Source: C-114 sp963745405 (lineage in GTDB: Bacteria > Chloroflexota > Limnocylindria > Limnocylindrales > CSP1-4). Taken from it: a stretch of 64,000 nucleotides of DNA. The notes under the pieces are model-generated. The model did no database searches. It was not told the origin of the DNA and saw only the letters and a list, made by a program, of their open reading frames with translations. The stretch spans positions 744,001-808,000 of the forward strand of contig CAVUWY010000002.1 of NCBI GenBank assembly GCA_963745405.1, given 5' to 3'. Below are positions 43,791 to 51,978 of this stretch, in pieces (position 1 is the stretch's first letter; every line of letters begins with the position of its first letter). The translations under genes were made by a program, and so were the position numbers.

Positions 43791-44211
43791 CGGTCTCTCC
43801 AGTCGAACGGTCGGCGGCGGACTGCGCCCCGCCGCGGGCGATCTCATAGACCTTCTGACGCGATACCCCGAGGTGGGCGGCCACGCTGACGGCGCTGTAC
43901 TCCTCGAGGAGCGCGTCGACCGCCTGCGCCCGGACCGTGGACGCCCGCGAATTGAGGTGCGCGGCGTAGGCACTCACCTCGGCGGCGAGTAGGGCGGCGG
44001 CCAGCTGGCCGCCGAAGCGGTCGGCCCAGCCGGCCTCGCCGCTCGCCATCGCATCGGCCAGGCCCTGGCCGAGGTCGGCGAGGACGTCGCCGACCTGTTC
44101 GGCGGCGATCCCGTGCTCCGTGAACCGGTCTCGGACGGCGGGTCGAAGCTCCGGCGCACGATGTGCGAGCACCGTCGCCCAGTCGTTGTCACCCCCGGGT
44201 TGTCGAGCCAC
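43783..44211 (-). CDS. Small helix-turn-helix regulator
   Basis: 142 residues if started at GTG 44211. The C terminus has an HTH (VDALLEEYSAVSVAAHLGVS, then RQKVYEIARGG) like those of small homeodomain/resolvase-type regulators; the rest is helical. The true start is uncertain: GTG 44172 would put an operator-like site just upstream of the gene, while the longest frame (to 44346) would run coding through both operator-like sites and is unlikely. It heads the operon with the membrane protein and MFS genes and probably autoregulates. Confidence 0.6.
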   Translation of the reverse strand: MARQPGGDNDWATVLAHRAPELRPAVRDRFTEHGIAAEQVGDVLADLGQGLADAMASGEAGWADRFGGQLAAALLAAEVSAYAAHLNSRASTVRAQAVDALLEEYSAVSVAAHLGVSRQKVYEIARGGAQSAADRSTGETDG

Positions 44212-44261
44212 GAACGGCAGTGTTGCACGGCCCCACCGCTCTGTCAACCCGGGGGTTACAA
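44186..44261. promoter_or_regulatory. Pair of inverted operator-like sites
   Basis: CAACCCGGGGGTTACAA at 44245-44261 recurs on the opposite strand at 44186-44202 with one mismatch (16 of 17), 59 bases centre to centre. Each is itself near-palindromic. They sit at the start of the HTH gene and are good candidates for autoregulatory binding, perhaps with looping. Confidence 0.55.
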
Positions 44262-44506
44262 GAGCGCACGTCCATGGCACCGGCGCCGTTCGCCCGCGTG
44301 GGCGGCACTCAGTCCTGCCAGCGCACTCCGGATGGGCCTGCGGCACCCACTAGATCTGTTCGCCGCCCGCGTGCGTACAGCTAGATAATGGCAGTCGAGC
44401 GAAGCCGCTTCCCCAGGTCATGCGGGCGGACGATAGATGCTGCAAGCCTATGATCGATCCCACGAGATCCGACCCAGCTCGATCCCGATGCCGGCCCTGA
44501 GCGCCC

Positions 44507-45856
44507 ATGGATGAAGGCGGTTCGTTCTACGGCGTACCGGCGGGTCGCGGGCGACGTCGCGACGGGCTGGCGGCCCTGGCCGTCGCCCTTGTCGTCGTCG
44601 GGATCGGGCTGGCGATCGCCAAGCCGTGGGGCGGTAGCGGCCCGCCCGCGGCCTCGGCCCCGCCCGCGGTAGCTGCGGTCAGACCCTCCGCGGCCAGTTC
44701 CGCGTCAGCGGTGCCGAAGTCGCCAGCACTGCCGACGTACCTCCCCCATCCGCTGCCGGTCGCCTTCAGCGCTGCCCCGCCGCCCAGATCCGATACCTGG
44801 GCCGGCCTCGAGTGGCAGCGACTCGCGCCGGACGACCCGCTCGGGGCGGTCAGGTCCGAGGCGACCTCGAGCGATACCTCCGTCGCCATCGGCGACATCC
44901 AGGGAACGACGTCGACGACGGTCTGGTCCTCGATCGACGGGATCCAATGGAAACCGGTCGATAGCGGGACGTCGACGAGCTTCTGGCCGGGTATCACGAT
45001 CCTCGGCCTGGCCACCGTGCGAGGCCGGTTCGTCGCTGTCGCCGAGCTGGTCGACTACACCACGCGATACGTCCCACCGGTCATGTCATGGACGTCGGTC
45101 GACGGACGGAACTGGACCCCGGACGCCACCCTGCCGGTCGCCTCGTTCACGAGTCCCGCCGGCTCGCCGCCACTCGTCGCCGCCGGATCGAACGGGCTCG
45201 TCGTCGCCACGAGCGGCCTCGGCGCCCAGCTCGCAACCTCGCCGGACGGTCTTCACTGGGTGATCCAGCCACGGAACACGCTACCGGCGGGCTTCGGGCT
45301 CGTCGACCTGCGCAGTTCGGCGAACGGCTACGTCGCGATCGGGTGGATGAGGAAGGCCCCCGGGGGAAGCGTGGCGGCTTCGCTCTGGTCGGCCGACGGG
45401 CGCACGTGGCCGAAGACGCCCACCGTCATGCCGAGCCCGGCGTCTGGCTCCGGCACCCCGGCGAACTCGGCCGTGACACTCACGGTCGGCGACCACGGCA
45501 TGATCGCGGTGGGGATCGGCGGCTCCCCGGGCGCGGCCCTGTGGTGGCGATCGGCGGATGGCCGGCACTGGCAGGCACTCCCGACATTCCCGCCCCTCGG
45601 GGCGACGACGTGCGGTGGCGCGAACTGCGGCCTGCAGCCGAACGGGACGCTCATCGGCGACGGTCATCGCCTCGTCGCGGTGCGTGGCGGCTCGGACGCG
45701 GTCGCCCTGGTCTCGACCGACGGCCTCCGCTGGACGGCGCTCGACCTCTTCGGGGACATCCCGAGCGCGGAGGCGACCCAGGCGACCCTCCTGCCCGGAG
45801 GAGTGCTCGTGTCCGATGGGACGACGACCTGGTTCGGCCAGGCCGAAAGCCGCTGA
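44507..45856 (+). CDS. Membrane-anchored propeller-like protein with S-x-DG-x-x-W repeats
   Basis: 449 residues. One N-terminal helix (residues 22-42), a Pro/Ala/Ser stalk to about 90, then six evenly spaced blades each with a variant of SxDGxxW: SSIDGIQW, TSVDGRNW, TSPDGLHW, SADGRTW, SADGRHW and STDGLRW. This resembles BNR/sialidase-type six-bladed propellers, but no catalytic residues can be assigned. Probably an extracytoplasmic binding protein. It is divergent from the HTH operon with 295 bases between. Confidence 0.65.
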   Translation: MDEGGSFYGVPAGRGRRRDGLAALAVALVVVGIGLAIAKPWGGSGPPAASAPPAVAAVRPSAASSASAVPKSPALPTYLPHPLPVAFSAAPPPRSDTWAGLEWQRLAPDDPLGAVRSEATSSDTSVAIGDIQGTTSTTVWSSIDGIQWKPVDSGTSTSFWPGITILGLATVRGRFVAVAELVDYTTRYVPPVMSWTSVDGRNWTPDATLPVASFTSPAGSPPLVAAGSNGLVVATSGLGAQLATSPDGLHWVIQPRNTLPAGFGLVDLRSSANGYVAIGWMRKAPGGSVAASLWSADGRTWPKTPTVMPSPASGSGTPANSAVTLTVGDHGMIAVGIGGSPGAALWWRSADGRHWQALPTFPPLGATTCGGANCGLQPNGTLIGDGHRLVAVRGGSDAVALVSTDGLRWTALDLFGDIPSAEATQATLLPGGVLVSDGTTTWFGQAESR

Positions 45857-45999
45857 CGCCGCGGACTCCGGGCGGAGACGGAGGCGGGCGTCCCTGGTTC
45901 TCCGTCGGTCGTTCACGACTGCTCCACGATCGTGGGCGAGGGTGATGTTCAGCGGACGACCGTCCGCGACCGACTGGTTCACGAGCATCGGAGCGCGTC

Positions 46000-46296
46000 A
46001 TGACAGACCACGACCACCATCACCACGGCGGAGGCCCCGGCTGGGGGCTGGTGCTGTTGATCCCCGCGGCGGTCATCGCCGCCAACGCCGTGAAGCATCG
46101 CCGGGCGATGTGGGGATCGGCTTGGGACCCGGCCGGCATCGGCCGCGGCCACGGACATCGCGCGCCCTTCGGCGGCGGGGCCGGGGGCGACGCGGAAGCC
46201 TCGTTCCGGCTGCCTCCGAGGATCGAGTGGATGCTCGACACCTGGCATAAGCGGGCCCATCAGCAGGATCAACCGACGGAACCTGCCGCCAGCTGA
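46000..46296 (+). CDS. Small His-rich membrane protein
   Basis: 98 residues. The N terminus MTDHDHHHHGGG could bind Ni, Zn or Cu. A single helix (GLVLLIPAAVIAANAV) and a basic cytoplasmic region ending in RLPPRIEWMLDTWHKRAHQQ follow. ATG with CGGAGCG upstream. No family recognised. It stands alone between the propeller gene and a truncated gene on the other strand. Confidence 0.55.
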   Translation: MTDHDHHHHGGGPGWGLVLLIPAAVIAANAVKHRRAMWGSAWDPAGIGRGHGHRAPFGGGAGGDAEASFRLPPRIEWMLDTWHKRAHQQDQPTEPAAS

Positions 46297-46326
46297 GCCG
46301 AACCCAATGGATGGACGGGGCGACCC

Positions 46327-46470
46327 TCAGCCCGCGGCGAACTTGGCCAGCTCGGCGATCCGCTTCTCGCCCGCCGCCGTCAGGTTCGTGCGGGCGAAGG
46401 CGACCGGCCACATCTCGCCTTGGGACAGCCGGGCGTCGGGTGGGAAGCCGAGGGTCGAGTACCTCGTCAC
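46327..46470 (-). pseudogene. C-terminal fragment of a DUF1801-like protein
   Basis: 47 codons reading TRYSTLGFPPDARLSQGEMW and ending LTAAGEKRIAELAKFAAG, the usual last third of actinobacterial DUF1801/YdhG-like proteins. The first two thirds are missing; the sequence upstream on this strand is instead the S4-domain gene, whose stop lies 7 bases away. Truncation by deletion is the simplest explanation. Confidence 0.65.
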
Positions 46471-46477
46471 CTGACTT

Positions 46478-46861
46478 TCAGGCGTCCGCAGCCCGGCGCA
46501 GGCGCTCCAACTCGCGCCGCAGGCGCTTGCTCGGCCGGCCCTCCCCCCGTACGAGCGTGATGGCCGGCCCGGCCTCCGGCACCACCGGCGGGCTGTGGTC
46601 CACGTAGCAGGTCGCGGCGACGGCAGCCCCGACACGTGATTCGATCGGCTGCAGAACCTCGACGATGCGCTCGCGATCGGCGATGCGCGCCTCCACCCGA
46701 TCACCCGCTCGTACCTTCGTCGATGGCTTGGCCGGCGATCCATTCACCAGGACGTGGCCACCGTCGCACATCCGGGTCGCGAGCGGGCGGGTCTTCACAA
46801 GGCGCACCGCGCACAACCAGCGATCGACACGCGTGTCGTCGGTGGCGAGGGGGGCAGTCAC
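46478..46861 (-). CDS. S4-domain RNA-binding protein (Hsp15-like)
   Basis: 127 residues from GTG at 46861. S4 RNA-binding motif at residues 10-60 (RVDRWLCAVRLVKTRPLATR, GHVLVNGSPAKPSTKV), followed by a basic C-terminal helix (KRLRRELERLRRAADA). Hsp15 binds stalled 50S subunits carrying nascent chains. Similar length and layout to heat-shock Hsp15. Divergent from the truncated gene at 46966. Confidence 0.8.
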   Translation of the reverse strand: MTAPLATDDTRVDRWLCAVRLVKTRPLATRMCDGGHVLVNGSPAKPSTKVRAGDRVEARIADRERIVEVLQPIESRVGAAVAATCYVDHSPPVVPEAGPAITLVRGEGRPSKRLRRELERLRRAADA

Positions 46862-46965
46862 GCGTCCAAGGATGGCATGGCTCGCAAAGGCGTCGCGCGA
46901 TCGCCTGGTCGCCCGGTCGCCCTCCCGTTCGTTACGCTGCGTCTCCCGCATGAGGAGAGCCACCG

Positions 46966-47232
46966 ATGCGCGTGACCGTCAGCCCGGAACAGATTCGCTC
47001 GGCGTTCGAAGCCGTCAAGGACGACCCGTCGTTCGACGAGAGCCGGGCGCTCTGGGAACGCGGTCGCCCACCGGTGGAGATGATCCAGGCGATGTGCCTG
47101 CGACCGGAGATCCTGCGCGGGTTCGCAGGATTCGGGGGGTGCGTCTACCCGGGCGGATCGCTCGAGCGGCGGGGCAAGGAGCTTGTGATCATCACCCGTG
47201 CTGAATCCTCGCCGCGGTTGCGGCGGGGCTAG
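46966..47232 (+). pseudogene. N-terminal fragment of a carboxymuconolactone-decarboxylase-like (AhpD-type) gene
   Basis: The first 75 residues (MIQAMCLRPEILRGFAGFGG, GGSLERRGKELVII) match the N terminus of AhpD-like/peroxidase-related proteins, which continue into a CxxC active site. Here the sequence diverges after LVII into TRAESSPRLRRG and stops. A TACGCT box at 46933-46938 and GAGGAG upstream show a formerly functional control region. Truncation falls exactly where the next, oppositely oriented gene block begins. Confidence 0.65.
47207..47228. terminator. Hairpin between the truncated gene and the Tat-exported gene
   Basis: CCTCGCCGC, loop GGTT, GCGGCGGGG: a 9-base stem with one G-T pair. 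It lies 17 bases downstream of the convergent gene ending at 47245, so it probably terminates that gene on the minus strand. Confidence 0.55.
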
Positions 47233-47244
47233 GCCGGCGCGGAC

Positions 47245-48210
47245 TCAGTTGATTACGAAGTAGGCGACGTACGTGGTCGCGGTCACCGCCTTGTTGAGGT
47301 AGATCGTGAACTTCCCCGAAGCAGGCACGGCCGCCGCAACGTAGACACCAGATCGGTAGGTCTGGAGCACCGCGATGATCAGGCTCGACGTCGTAACGCC
47401 CGCGAGCGTCTTCGAAACGCTGCTGTGGGAGGCCGTAATCCCGAGTCGCCCGCTCCGACTGAACGCGGCTTTGCCGATGACCCTGAGCCCCACCCCGGTC
47501 GACGCGGCTTCGGCGACTACGCCCGTACCGACCTTGCTGTAACCGTAGACGCCTCGGCCGGACGTTGACTGCGCATCATCCACGCCCCGGATTCCATCCG
47601 GACCGCCCGCCCAGGCTGACATGCCCGACGTACCGACGTAACCAGAGACACCCGTCTGATACAGCGACCAGCCGTGGACGGCCGGACCACCGGAGGAGTC
47701 CGAGGTACCCATGACTCCCATCGTCCCGGTTCCTTTACCGAGGACGGCCGGCGCCGCGAAACCCTGACCGACGACACCCGACCCTCCGTTCAGGAGCCCG
47801 ACCCCGTATACGCCTGCCGGGGCCCCCGCATCGGTGTATCCGCCATCCATCGAGCCCATGACTCCGGTGTGTCCGATGCCCCGAACCCCGACGGTGCCGG
47901 CCTCGCCACTGGTGGTCACACCCACCACGCCTGGGCCGGCATATCCCGTTCCCACGACCGCGGCGGTCTGACCGGCAGCGATGTCGCTCGCATCCACCCG
48001 GAATGCGGCAACCATCGGGTTGCCTCCGATGCCGAGAACCGTCGGCGCGCTGGCGCCGTTCGATGCATTTCCCACGATCAGCGGGTCACCGGACGCCGCG
48101 CTGAGCGCCTCGGGTCGACCTAGCGTCGTGGCGACGGCCGCACCGACGGCCCCGAGTGCAGCGGCCAGGATGTTTCGCCGCGATCGTCGTGCGGCAGCTT
48201 CCTCGCTCAT
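47245..48210 (-). CDS. Tat-exported Gly/Val-repeat protein
   Basis: 321 residues, ATG behind GGAGGATC. The N terminus has a twin-arginine signal (ARRSRRNILAAALGAVGAAV). The mature protein is a run of short VxGxG-type beta turns (GVVGVTTSG, GVRGIGHTGVMGS, GVYGVGLLNGGSGVVGQG, GVMGTSDSSGG) ending in an Ig-like C-terminal segment (FTIYLNKAVTATTYVAYFVI). Such repeats suggest a beta-solenoid surface or fibre protein. Export folded through Tat would fit a bound cofactor or rapid folding. Function unknown. Confidence 0.65.
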   Translation of the reverse strand: MSEEAAARRSRRNILAAALGAVGAAVATTLGRPEALSAASGDPLIVGNASNGASAPTVLGIGGNPMVAAFRVDASDIAAGQTAAVVGTGYAGPGVVGVTTSGEAGTVGVRGIGHTGVMGSMDGGYTDAGAPAGVYGVGLLNGGSGVVGQGFAAPAVLGKGTGTMGVMGTSDSSGGPAVHGWSLYQTGVSGYVGTSGMSAWAGGPDGIRGVDDAQSTSGRGVYGYSKVGTGVVAEAASTGVGLRVIGKAAFSRSGRLGITASHSSVSKTLAGVTTSSLIIAVLQTYRSGVYVAAAVPASGKFTIYLNKAVTATTYVAYFVIN

Positions 48211-48659
48211 CGTGATCCTCCAGTCGTCGGCAGCGGGATGGGCTCAGGGCGGGACGGACTCGGCAGGTCAAACGTGTTGTCCGCCGTGGCGCGAGATCGC
48301 AGGGCGCGGGGATGCGTACGGTATCCCGTCGTTCGTCCGCCCCGCACGCAGATCCTCACACCAGAGGCTGTTCGCACGGGCACCTCCAGGAAAGACCGTG
48401 GCGCACGAGCACCATCTTCACTCGTGGTGGCCTTCTGCGGCCTCCCCGAGGCTCTTCGTGCGATCGCGTGAGGCACCGGCCAGACCACCAACATCGCCTT
48501 GGAGTCACAAAGCGGCACGCCAGGCTCGATCGCGCGCCCGGAGCCGGTGCGTCGCGAGATCGACACGCCGGGACCTATGGTGCTGAGTTGGGTCCACTTG
48601 GCCCTGTTACTGCGGACCGTGCGCCGGGATGATGCGTTTCAACCCCAGAGGACGTGGAT
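48211..48659. other. Gene-free region
   Basis: About 450 bases between divergent genes. No frame has convincing codon bias or a recognisable product. It must hold promoters in both directions, but I see no clear boxes. Base composition looks less extreme than in surrounding genes. Confidence 0.4.
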
Positions 48660-48920
48660 ATGGGCGCGAAACACCTGCTGGTCGCGGACGTGATGTCGGT
48701 CGACCCGGTCGTCCTCAAGGTCGATGCGTCGCTGTCGGAAGCAGACGTTGTACTCCGCTCTACCTATATCAGAGGCATCCCGGTCATCGATCGCAACGGG
48801 GCACTGGTAGGAGTCCTGAGTCACGCGAACCTCGCCGAGTACCGATTCGCTGGTCGAGGGGCGTCGGGCGGGCGGACCGGATCAGATTCGGATCAAGAGG
48901 CTGGCGGGCCCCCCGAATGA
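48660..48920 (+). CDS. Single-CBS-domain small protein
   Basis: 86 residues. One CBS motif at about 8-65 (LLVADVMSVDPVVLKVDASL, GIPVIDRNGALVGVLSHANL), then a Gly/Ser/Asp-rich tail. CBS domains bind adenine nucleotides as pairs, so this protein would have to dimerise or join another CBS protein. It overlaps the malic enzyme start (ATGA), so a nucleotide-sensing partner for that enzyme is a reasonable inference. ATG 48660 has AGAGGA 8 bases upstream; GTG 48654 is the alternative. Confidence 0.75.
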   Translation: MGAKHLLVADVMSVDPVVLKVDASLSEADVVLRSTYIRGIPVIDRNGALVGVLSHANLAEYRFAGRGASGGRTGSDSDQEAGGPPE

Positions 48921-50629
48921 CGACGGTGGTAGCGACCGGACCTCCCAGGCGGGAAGAGTCCGGCCACCTCGTGGCGAGCGGCGGACGCGACATGATCGCG
49001 CAACCGCTACTCAACAAGGGCGCGGCGTTCACGACCCGGGAGCGAGATCGATACGGCCTCCACGGTCTGATGCCGCCAGGCGTGGCGACGATGGACGAGC
49101 AGCTCGCGCTCGAACTTGAGCACGTTCGGCGCAAGGCGGATGACCTGGAGCGGTACATCGGCCTGGCAGCACTTCAGGACCGCAACGAGACACTCTTCTA
49201 TCGGTTGCTTGTGGAGAACCTCGAGGAGTTCCTCCCGATCGTCTACACACCGACGGTCGGGCTCGCCTGCCAGCAATTCAGCCACATCTTTCGGCGTCCG
49301 CGCGGCGTTTGGATCGCTCCTGGCGATGTCGGTCGGATCGACGACATCCTTCGCAGTGCCGGCGACGACATCCGCCTGATCGTGGTCACCGACAACGAGC
49401 GCATCCTGGGTCTGGGCGACCAGGGGGCCGGTGGGATGGCCATCCCGGTGGGAAAGCTCGCGCTCTATACGGCGGCCGCCGGCATCTATCCGGCGCAGAC
49501 GCTTCCGGTATCGCTGGATGTCGGGACCGATAACGAGGCCCTCCTCGATGATCCGCTGTACCTGGGCCACCGGGCGCCCAGATTGCGCGGACCTGCATAC
49601 GATGCGGTCGTGGAGGCGTTCGTGGACGCCGTCATCCGGGTATTTCCCACCGCCGTCGTGCAGTGGGAGGACTTCAAGCAGCACAATGCCGTTCGCATCC
49701 TGGAACGCTATCGGCGCCGGCTGCCAAGCTTCAACGATGACATGCAAGGCACCGGGGCCGTCGTTCTGGCCGGCCTGATCGCCGCGCGACGAGGACGTGG
49801 CGGTCTGACCTCCGACAAGTTCATGTTCGTGGGCGCCGGGGCGGCGGCGATCGGCATCGCGTCCCTCCTTCGGCGTGAACTCGTCGTCGAGGGGATGGAC
49901 CCTCGCGCAGCTGCCTCGGCCATCGTGATGCTCGACAGCCACGGCGTGGTCCATTCGGCTCGACCGGGCGTGCCGGATGATCAGCGGCCGTTTGCGGTCG
50001 ATCCTTCTCGCCTCCTCGAGGCCGGGCTCCAGCCGTCCGAATTAGCGGACCCGGTCGCCATCGCCCGAGCGACCGGGGCGACCGTCCTCATCGGTGCATC
50101 AGCTTGCGCAGGCGCCTTCACCGAGGCCCTCGTCCACGAAGTCGGGCTCCACGACCCGGTCCCCATCATCCTGGCCCTGTCCAACCCAAGCGCCTGCGCC
50201 GAGGCGCGGCCGGAGGACATCCTCGCCTGGACGGAGGGGCGAGCCCTCGTCGCCACTGGCGGTCCCGGCCGTGACGTCGCCGGCCCCACTGGGGTCCGCG
50301 AGATCGGTCAGGCCAACAACGTCTTCATCTTCCCGGGGATGGGTCTCGGCGCGATCGTCGCGGAGACGCCCGAGGTGACCGACGACATGTTCCTCGTCGC
50401 CGCCCACGAACTGTCCCGACTCGTCTCGGCCGGCGACCGCTTGCAGATGGGCGCGCTCTACCCACGCATCGCGGATCTGCGGGCAGTTGCGCGGGCGATC
50501 GCGGTCGCCGTAGTCCGGGAGGCCCGGGACAGCGGTCTTGGGCGTGCCTACTCGGATGCGGGCATCGAGTTGGCCATCGATCGCGCGATCTGGTGGCCGG
50601 AATACGTCCCGTTCGAGCCGGGCGAGTAG
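48917..50629 (+). CDS. NAD(P)-dependent malic enzyme
   Basis: 570 residues, the long form shared by E. coli SfcA/MaeA and eukaryotic enzymes. Seen: FLPIVYTPTVGLACQQFSHI with the catalytic Tyr, the metal site WEDFKQHNAVRILERYRR, FNDDMQGTGAVVLAGLIAAR, the NAD site FVGAGAAAIGIASLL and the C-terminal ALSNPSACAEARPEDI. It converts malate to pyruvate and CO2 with NAD(P)H formation. Coupled to the CBS protein; convergent with phaA. It would connect the glyoxylate shunt and acetyl-CoA/PHA pools nearby. Confidence 0.9.
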   Translation: MTTVVATGPPRREESGHLVASGGRDMIAQPLLNKGAAFTTRERDRYGLHGLMPPGVATMDEQLALELEHVRRKADDLERYIGLAALQDRNETLFYRLLVENLEEFLPIVYTPTVGLACQQFSHIFRRPRGVWIAPGDVGRIDDILRSAGDDIRLIVVTDNERILGLGDQGAGGMAIPVGKLALYTAAAGIYPAQTLPVSLDVGTDNEALLDDPLYLGHRAPRLRGPAYDAVVEAFVDAVIRVFPTAVVQWEDFKQHNAVRILERYRRRLPSFNDDMQGTGAVVLAGLIAARRGRGGLTSDKFMFVGAGAAAIGIASLLRRELVVEGMDPRAAASAIVMLDSHGVVHSARPGVPDDQRPFAVDPSRLLEAGLQPSELADPVAIARATGATVLIGASACAGAFTEALVHEVGLHDPVPIILALSNPSACAEARPEDILAWTEGRALVATGGPGRDVAGPTGVREIGQANNVFIFPGMGLGAIVAETPEVTDDMFLVAAHELSRLVSAGDRLQMGALYPRIADLRAVARAIAVAVVREARDSGLGRAYSDAGIELAIDRAIWWPEYVPFEPGE

Positions 50630-50675
50630 GGCTACGGGGCCAACCCGGCTCTGCCCAGCCTTCGCCGTCGAGCTG

Positions 50676-51917
50676 TCAGACCCTCTCGAACGCCATCGCT
50701 ACGGACCCGCCGCCGCCGAGGCAGAGGGTCGCGAGGCCGTAGCGGCCCTCGCGCCGCGCGAGCTCGTGGAGGAGTGTCGCGACGATCCGGGCTCCGGACG
50801 CACCGACCGGGTGACCTAGGGCGATCGCGCCACCGTTGACGTTCACCTTGTCCCAGTCGAAGCCGAGCTCACGACCGTCGGCCAGGACCTGGGCGGCGAA
50901 CGCCTCGTTGATCTCGATGAGATCGAAAGCTTCGATCGGCATCTCGATCCGATCGAGCAGTCGGCGGACACCCATGACGGGTGCCAGGAACAACCACTTC
51001 GGCTCGATGTCCGCCTGGGCATAGCCGACGATCCTGCCAAGTGGCTTGAGGTCGTACCGCTCGACGGTCCGCTCGCTGACCAGGACCGTCGCCGCTCCAC
51101 CGTCCGTGATGCCCGGCACGTTGCCGGCGGTGGCTGTCCCGGTTGCCGCGTTGCCGCGATCCTCGCCCTGCGGCAGATCAAAGGCGGGCTTGAGTCGGCT
51201 AAGGGCCTCGAGCGTCGAGTCGCGACGAGGGCCCTCGTCGACACTGACGATGGTCTCGCGGCCCTTGGTATCGCGCACCGTCACCGGGGCGAGCTCAGCG
51301 TCGAACCGCCCGGCGTCCATCGCCGCGATCGCGTTCATATGACTGCGCAGCGCGAACTCGTCCTGGTCTTCGCGGCTGATCTGCCTGGCGATGGCCGTCC
51401 GCTCGGCGTGCGTGCCGACGTGGCAATCCTCGATGGCGCACCACAGCGCGTCGTGCACGGTCGAGTCGACGATCGACCCGTCGCCCAGTCGATAGCCGAA
51501 ACGGGCACGAGGCAACATGTACGGCCCGCCGTTCATGCTCTCCATCCCGCCCGCCACGATGACCTCAGCGTCTCCCGCCTTGATCTGTGCCGCGCCGAAC
51601 ATGATCGCTTTCAGGCCCGAACCGCAGACCTTGTTGATCGTCGTCGCGCTCGTCGTGACGGGGAGCCCGCCGAGGAGGGCGGCCTGTCGGGCAGGCGCCT
51701 GGCCGGCGCCGGCCTGGATCACCTGGCCCATGATGACTTCATCGACCGGAGTGTCGGCCGGCAGGCCGCTCCGCTCGATGGCGGCCCGGATGGCCACGCC
51801 GCCGAGCTCGACTGCCGGCACGCCGGACATCGCGCCACCGAACTTGCCGATCGGGGTGCGGGCCGCGCTCACCAGATAGACGCCGCCATTGAGGCCGTCG
51901 TGGGTCACGTCAGGCAT
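50676..51917 (-). CDS. phaA: Acetyl-CoA acetyltransferase (beta-ketothiolase)
   Basis: 413 residues. Thiolase motifs intact: nucleophile Cys98 (INKVCGSGLKAIM), NEAFAAQ, GGAIALGHPVGASGARI with catalytic His, and LCLGGGGSVAMAF with the second Cys. Condenses two acetyl-CoA to acetoacetyl-CoA, the first step of PHB synthesis. It follows phaB by 61 bases on the same strand, in the PHA cluster. Confidence 0.92.
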   Translation of the reverse strand: MPDVTHDGLNGGVYLVSAARTPIGKFGGAMSGVPAVELGGVAIRAAIERSGLPADTPVDEVIMGQVIQAGAGQAPARQAALLGGLPVTTSATTINKVCGSGLKAIMFGAAQIKAGDAEVIVAGGMESMNGGPYMLPRARFGYRLGDGSIVDSTVHDALWCAIEDCHVGTHAERTAIARQISREDQDEFALRSHMNAIAAMDAGRFDAELAPVTVRDTKGRETIVSVDEGPRRDSTLEALSRLKPAFDLPQGEDRGNAATGTATAGNVPGITDGGAATVLVSERTVERYDLKPLGRIVGYAQADIEPKWLFLAPVMGVRRLLDRIEMPIEAFDLIEINEAFAAQVLADGRELGFDWDKVNVNGGAIALGHPVGASGARIVATLLHELARREGRYGLATLCLGGGGSVAMAFERV

Positions 51918-51978
51918 CAGATTCCTCGCCTCTCTTGTCGTTCAGGCTTCTGATCCGCCGCCAGGGCTGGATCGCGGA

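Noticed and set aside
48211..48650. Several 60-120-codon frames in the gap before the CBS gene
   Set aside because: They overlap one another on both strands, lack ribosome sites and show no domain.
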